Below the pieces are notes generated by a model. That model did no database searches and was not told where the DNA came from. It was given only the letters and a program-made list of their open reading frames with translations. 64,000 nt of DNA from Liquorilactobacillus sucicola DSM 21376 = JCM 15457 (lineage in GTDB: Bacteria; Bacillota; Bacilli; Lactobacillales; Lactobacillaceae). The stretch's first letter is position 1. The number at the start of each line of letters is the position of its first letter. The position numbers were made by a program, and so were the translations under genes. Where the stretch lies: contig NZ_BALC01000002.1 of the NCBI RefSeq assembly GCF_000612445.1, forward strand, positions 186,001-250,000, read 5' to 3'. Shown one piece after another: positions 60,712 to 64,000 of this stretch.

Positions 60712-61491
60712 ATGTCAACACTTGAAGTTAAGGATTTACACGTATCGATCGATGGTAAAAACATTTTAAAAGGCGTTAATTTAACAATGAAAACAGGTGA
60801 AATTCACGCTATTATGGGACCAAACGGAACAGGAAAATCAACACTTTCAGAAGCAATTATGGGACATCCCGCATACAAGGTAACACAAGGAGAGGTTCTG
60901 CTGAATGGTGAGAATATTCTTGAATTGCCGGTTGATGAACGTGCACGGGCGGGCCTTTTTTTGGCAATGCAGTATCCAGCAGAAATACCAGGTGTTACGA
61001 ATGCTGAATTTATCAGAGGGGCAATCAATGCACGTCGTCCAGAAGATAAGCCACTTTCAGTGCGCAGCTTTTTGAAGCAATTGGATAAGACGATGAGTGT
61101 TTTAGATATGACTGAGGAGATGGCTGATCGCTATTTAAACGAGGGCTTTTCCGGTGGTGAAAAAAAGCGGAATGAGATTTTACAATTAATGATGATCAAA
61201 CCCAAATTTGCCATCCTTGATGAGATTGATTCAGGTTTAGATATTGATGCTCTTAAAGTCGTTTCGCGTGGTGTTAATCAAATGCGTGGCCCGGAATTCG
61301 GTTCATTAATCATTACGCATTACCAACGTCTTTTGAATTATATTGTGCCAGATGTTGTTCATGTCATGATGGGTGGAAGAATTGTAAAACAAGGCGGACC
61401 TGAACTGGCTAAACGACTTGAAGATGAGGGTTATGCTGGCTTGCGAGATGAACTTGGATTAGACATCAAATTAGTAGACGAAGAAGCTTAA
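60712..61491 (+). CDS. sufC: Fe-S cluster assembly ATPase SufC
   Basis: 259 residues. Walker A GPNGTGKST, signature FSGGEKKRNEILQ, Walker B FAILDEIDSGLDID (the SufC-specific form). Works with SufB and SufD as scaffold. ATG 60712 behind ggggga. First gene of the suf operon. Confidence 0.97.
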   Translation: MSTLEVKDLHVSIDGKNILKGVNLTMKTGEIHAIMGPNGTGKSTLSEAIMGHPAYKVTQGEVLLNGENILELPVDERARAGLFLAMQYPAEIPGVTNAEFIRGAINARRPEDKPLSVRSFLKQLDKTMSVLDMTEEMADRYLNEGFSGGEKKRNEILQLMMIKPKFAILDEIDSGLDIDALKVVSRGVNQMRGPEFGSLIITHYQRLLNYIVPDVVHVMMGGRIVKQGGPELAKRLEDEGYAGLRDELGLDIKLVDEEA

Positions 61492-61506
61492 GGGAGATGT
61501 GAGTTT

Positions 61507-64000
<2,494 letters not shown>

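Overview
The window is a chromosomal segment of a low-G+C Gram-positive bacterium, almost certainly a member of the Lactobacillaceae (the genus cannot be fixed from this sequence alone). The evidence is the gene content and order: dltC-dltD, murT-gatD, the full F1Fo ATP synthase operon followed by DUF1146-murA-mbl-yidD-DUF2969-rodA, a sufC-sufD-sufS iron-sulfur operon, and frequent TTG/GTG starts placed behind strong GGAGG sites.

Region by region: 1-4.6 kb carries the end of the dlt operon (D-alanylation of teichoic acids), a YslB-like gene, rdgB and a YfcE-like phosphodiesterase, a tRNA-Glu(CTC) and small hypothetical genes. 4.67-12.5 kb is an accessory island. A tRNA-Gln(CTG) gene is followed by a 69-bp direct repeat (4731-4799 and 9509-9577) that brackets a decayed ISL3-family insertion sequence and a three-gene, single-promoter operon: an unknown 290-residue protein, an AbiH-type abortive-infection gene split by a frameshift, and an unknown single-pass membrane protein. 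Beyond the right repeat lie a decayed phage endolysin, a second partial copy of abiH with a different downstream gene, and three copies of a short structured repeat. 12.5-29.5 kb is a mosaic of envelope and transport genes (GT-C-like membrane protein, MFS and anion transporters, broken K+ channel, efp, sugar acetyltransferase, sunset-domain secreted protein, tyrosine phosphatase, PAP2, cation efflux).

29.7-36.4 kb holds metE-metF with a divergent LysR gene across a palindromic operator, and a GlnP/GlnQ-type amino acid ABC transporter. 36.4-43.7 kb has an MFS exporter, a histidine phosphatase, a serine hydrolase, manA, and murT-gatD (lipid II amidation). 43.9-48.2 kb is tdk-prfA-prmC-sua5-upp. 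48.6-55.1 kb is atpBEFHAGDC. 55.4-60.1 kb is the murA-mbl-yidD-rodA envelope and cell-shape block. 60.2-64 kb has a Spx/ArsC-like gene and sufCDS, with sufS cut by the window end; a Fur/PerR-like box overlaps the suf promoter.

The strongest candidate for something undescribed is the AbiH-centred operon and its partial duplication with an exchanged downstream gene. Other unexplained signals are a dispersed 3'-UTR repeat with four copies in front of terminators, and a nearly identical 5' leader in front of two unrelated envelope genes.
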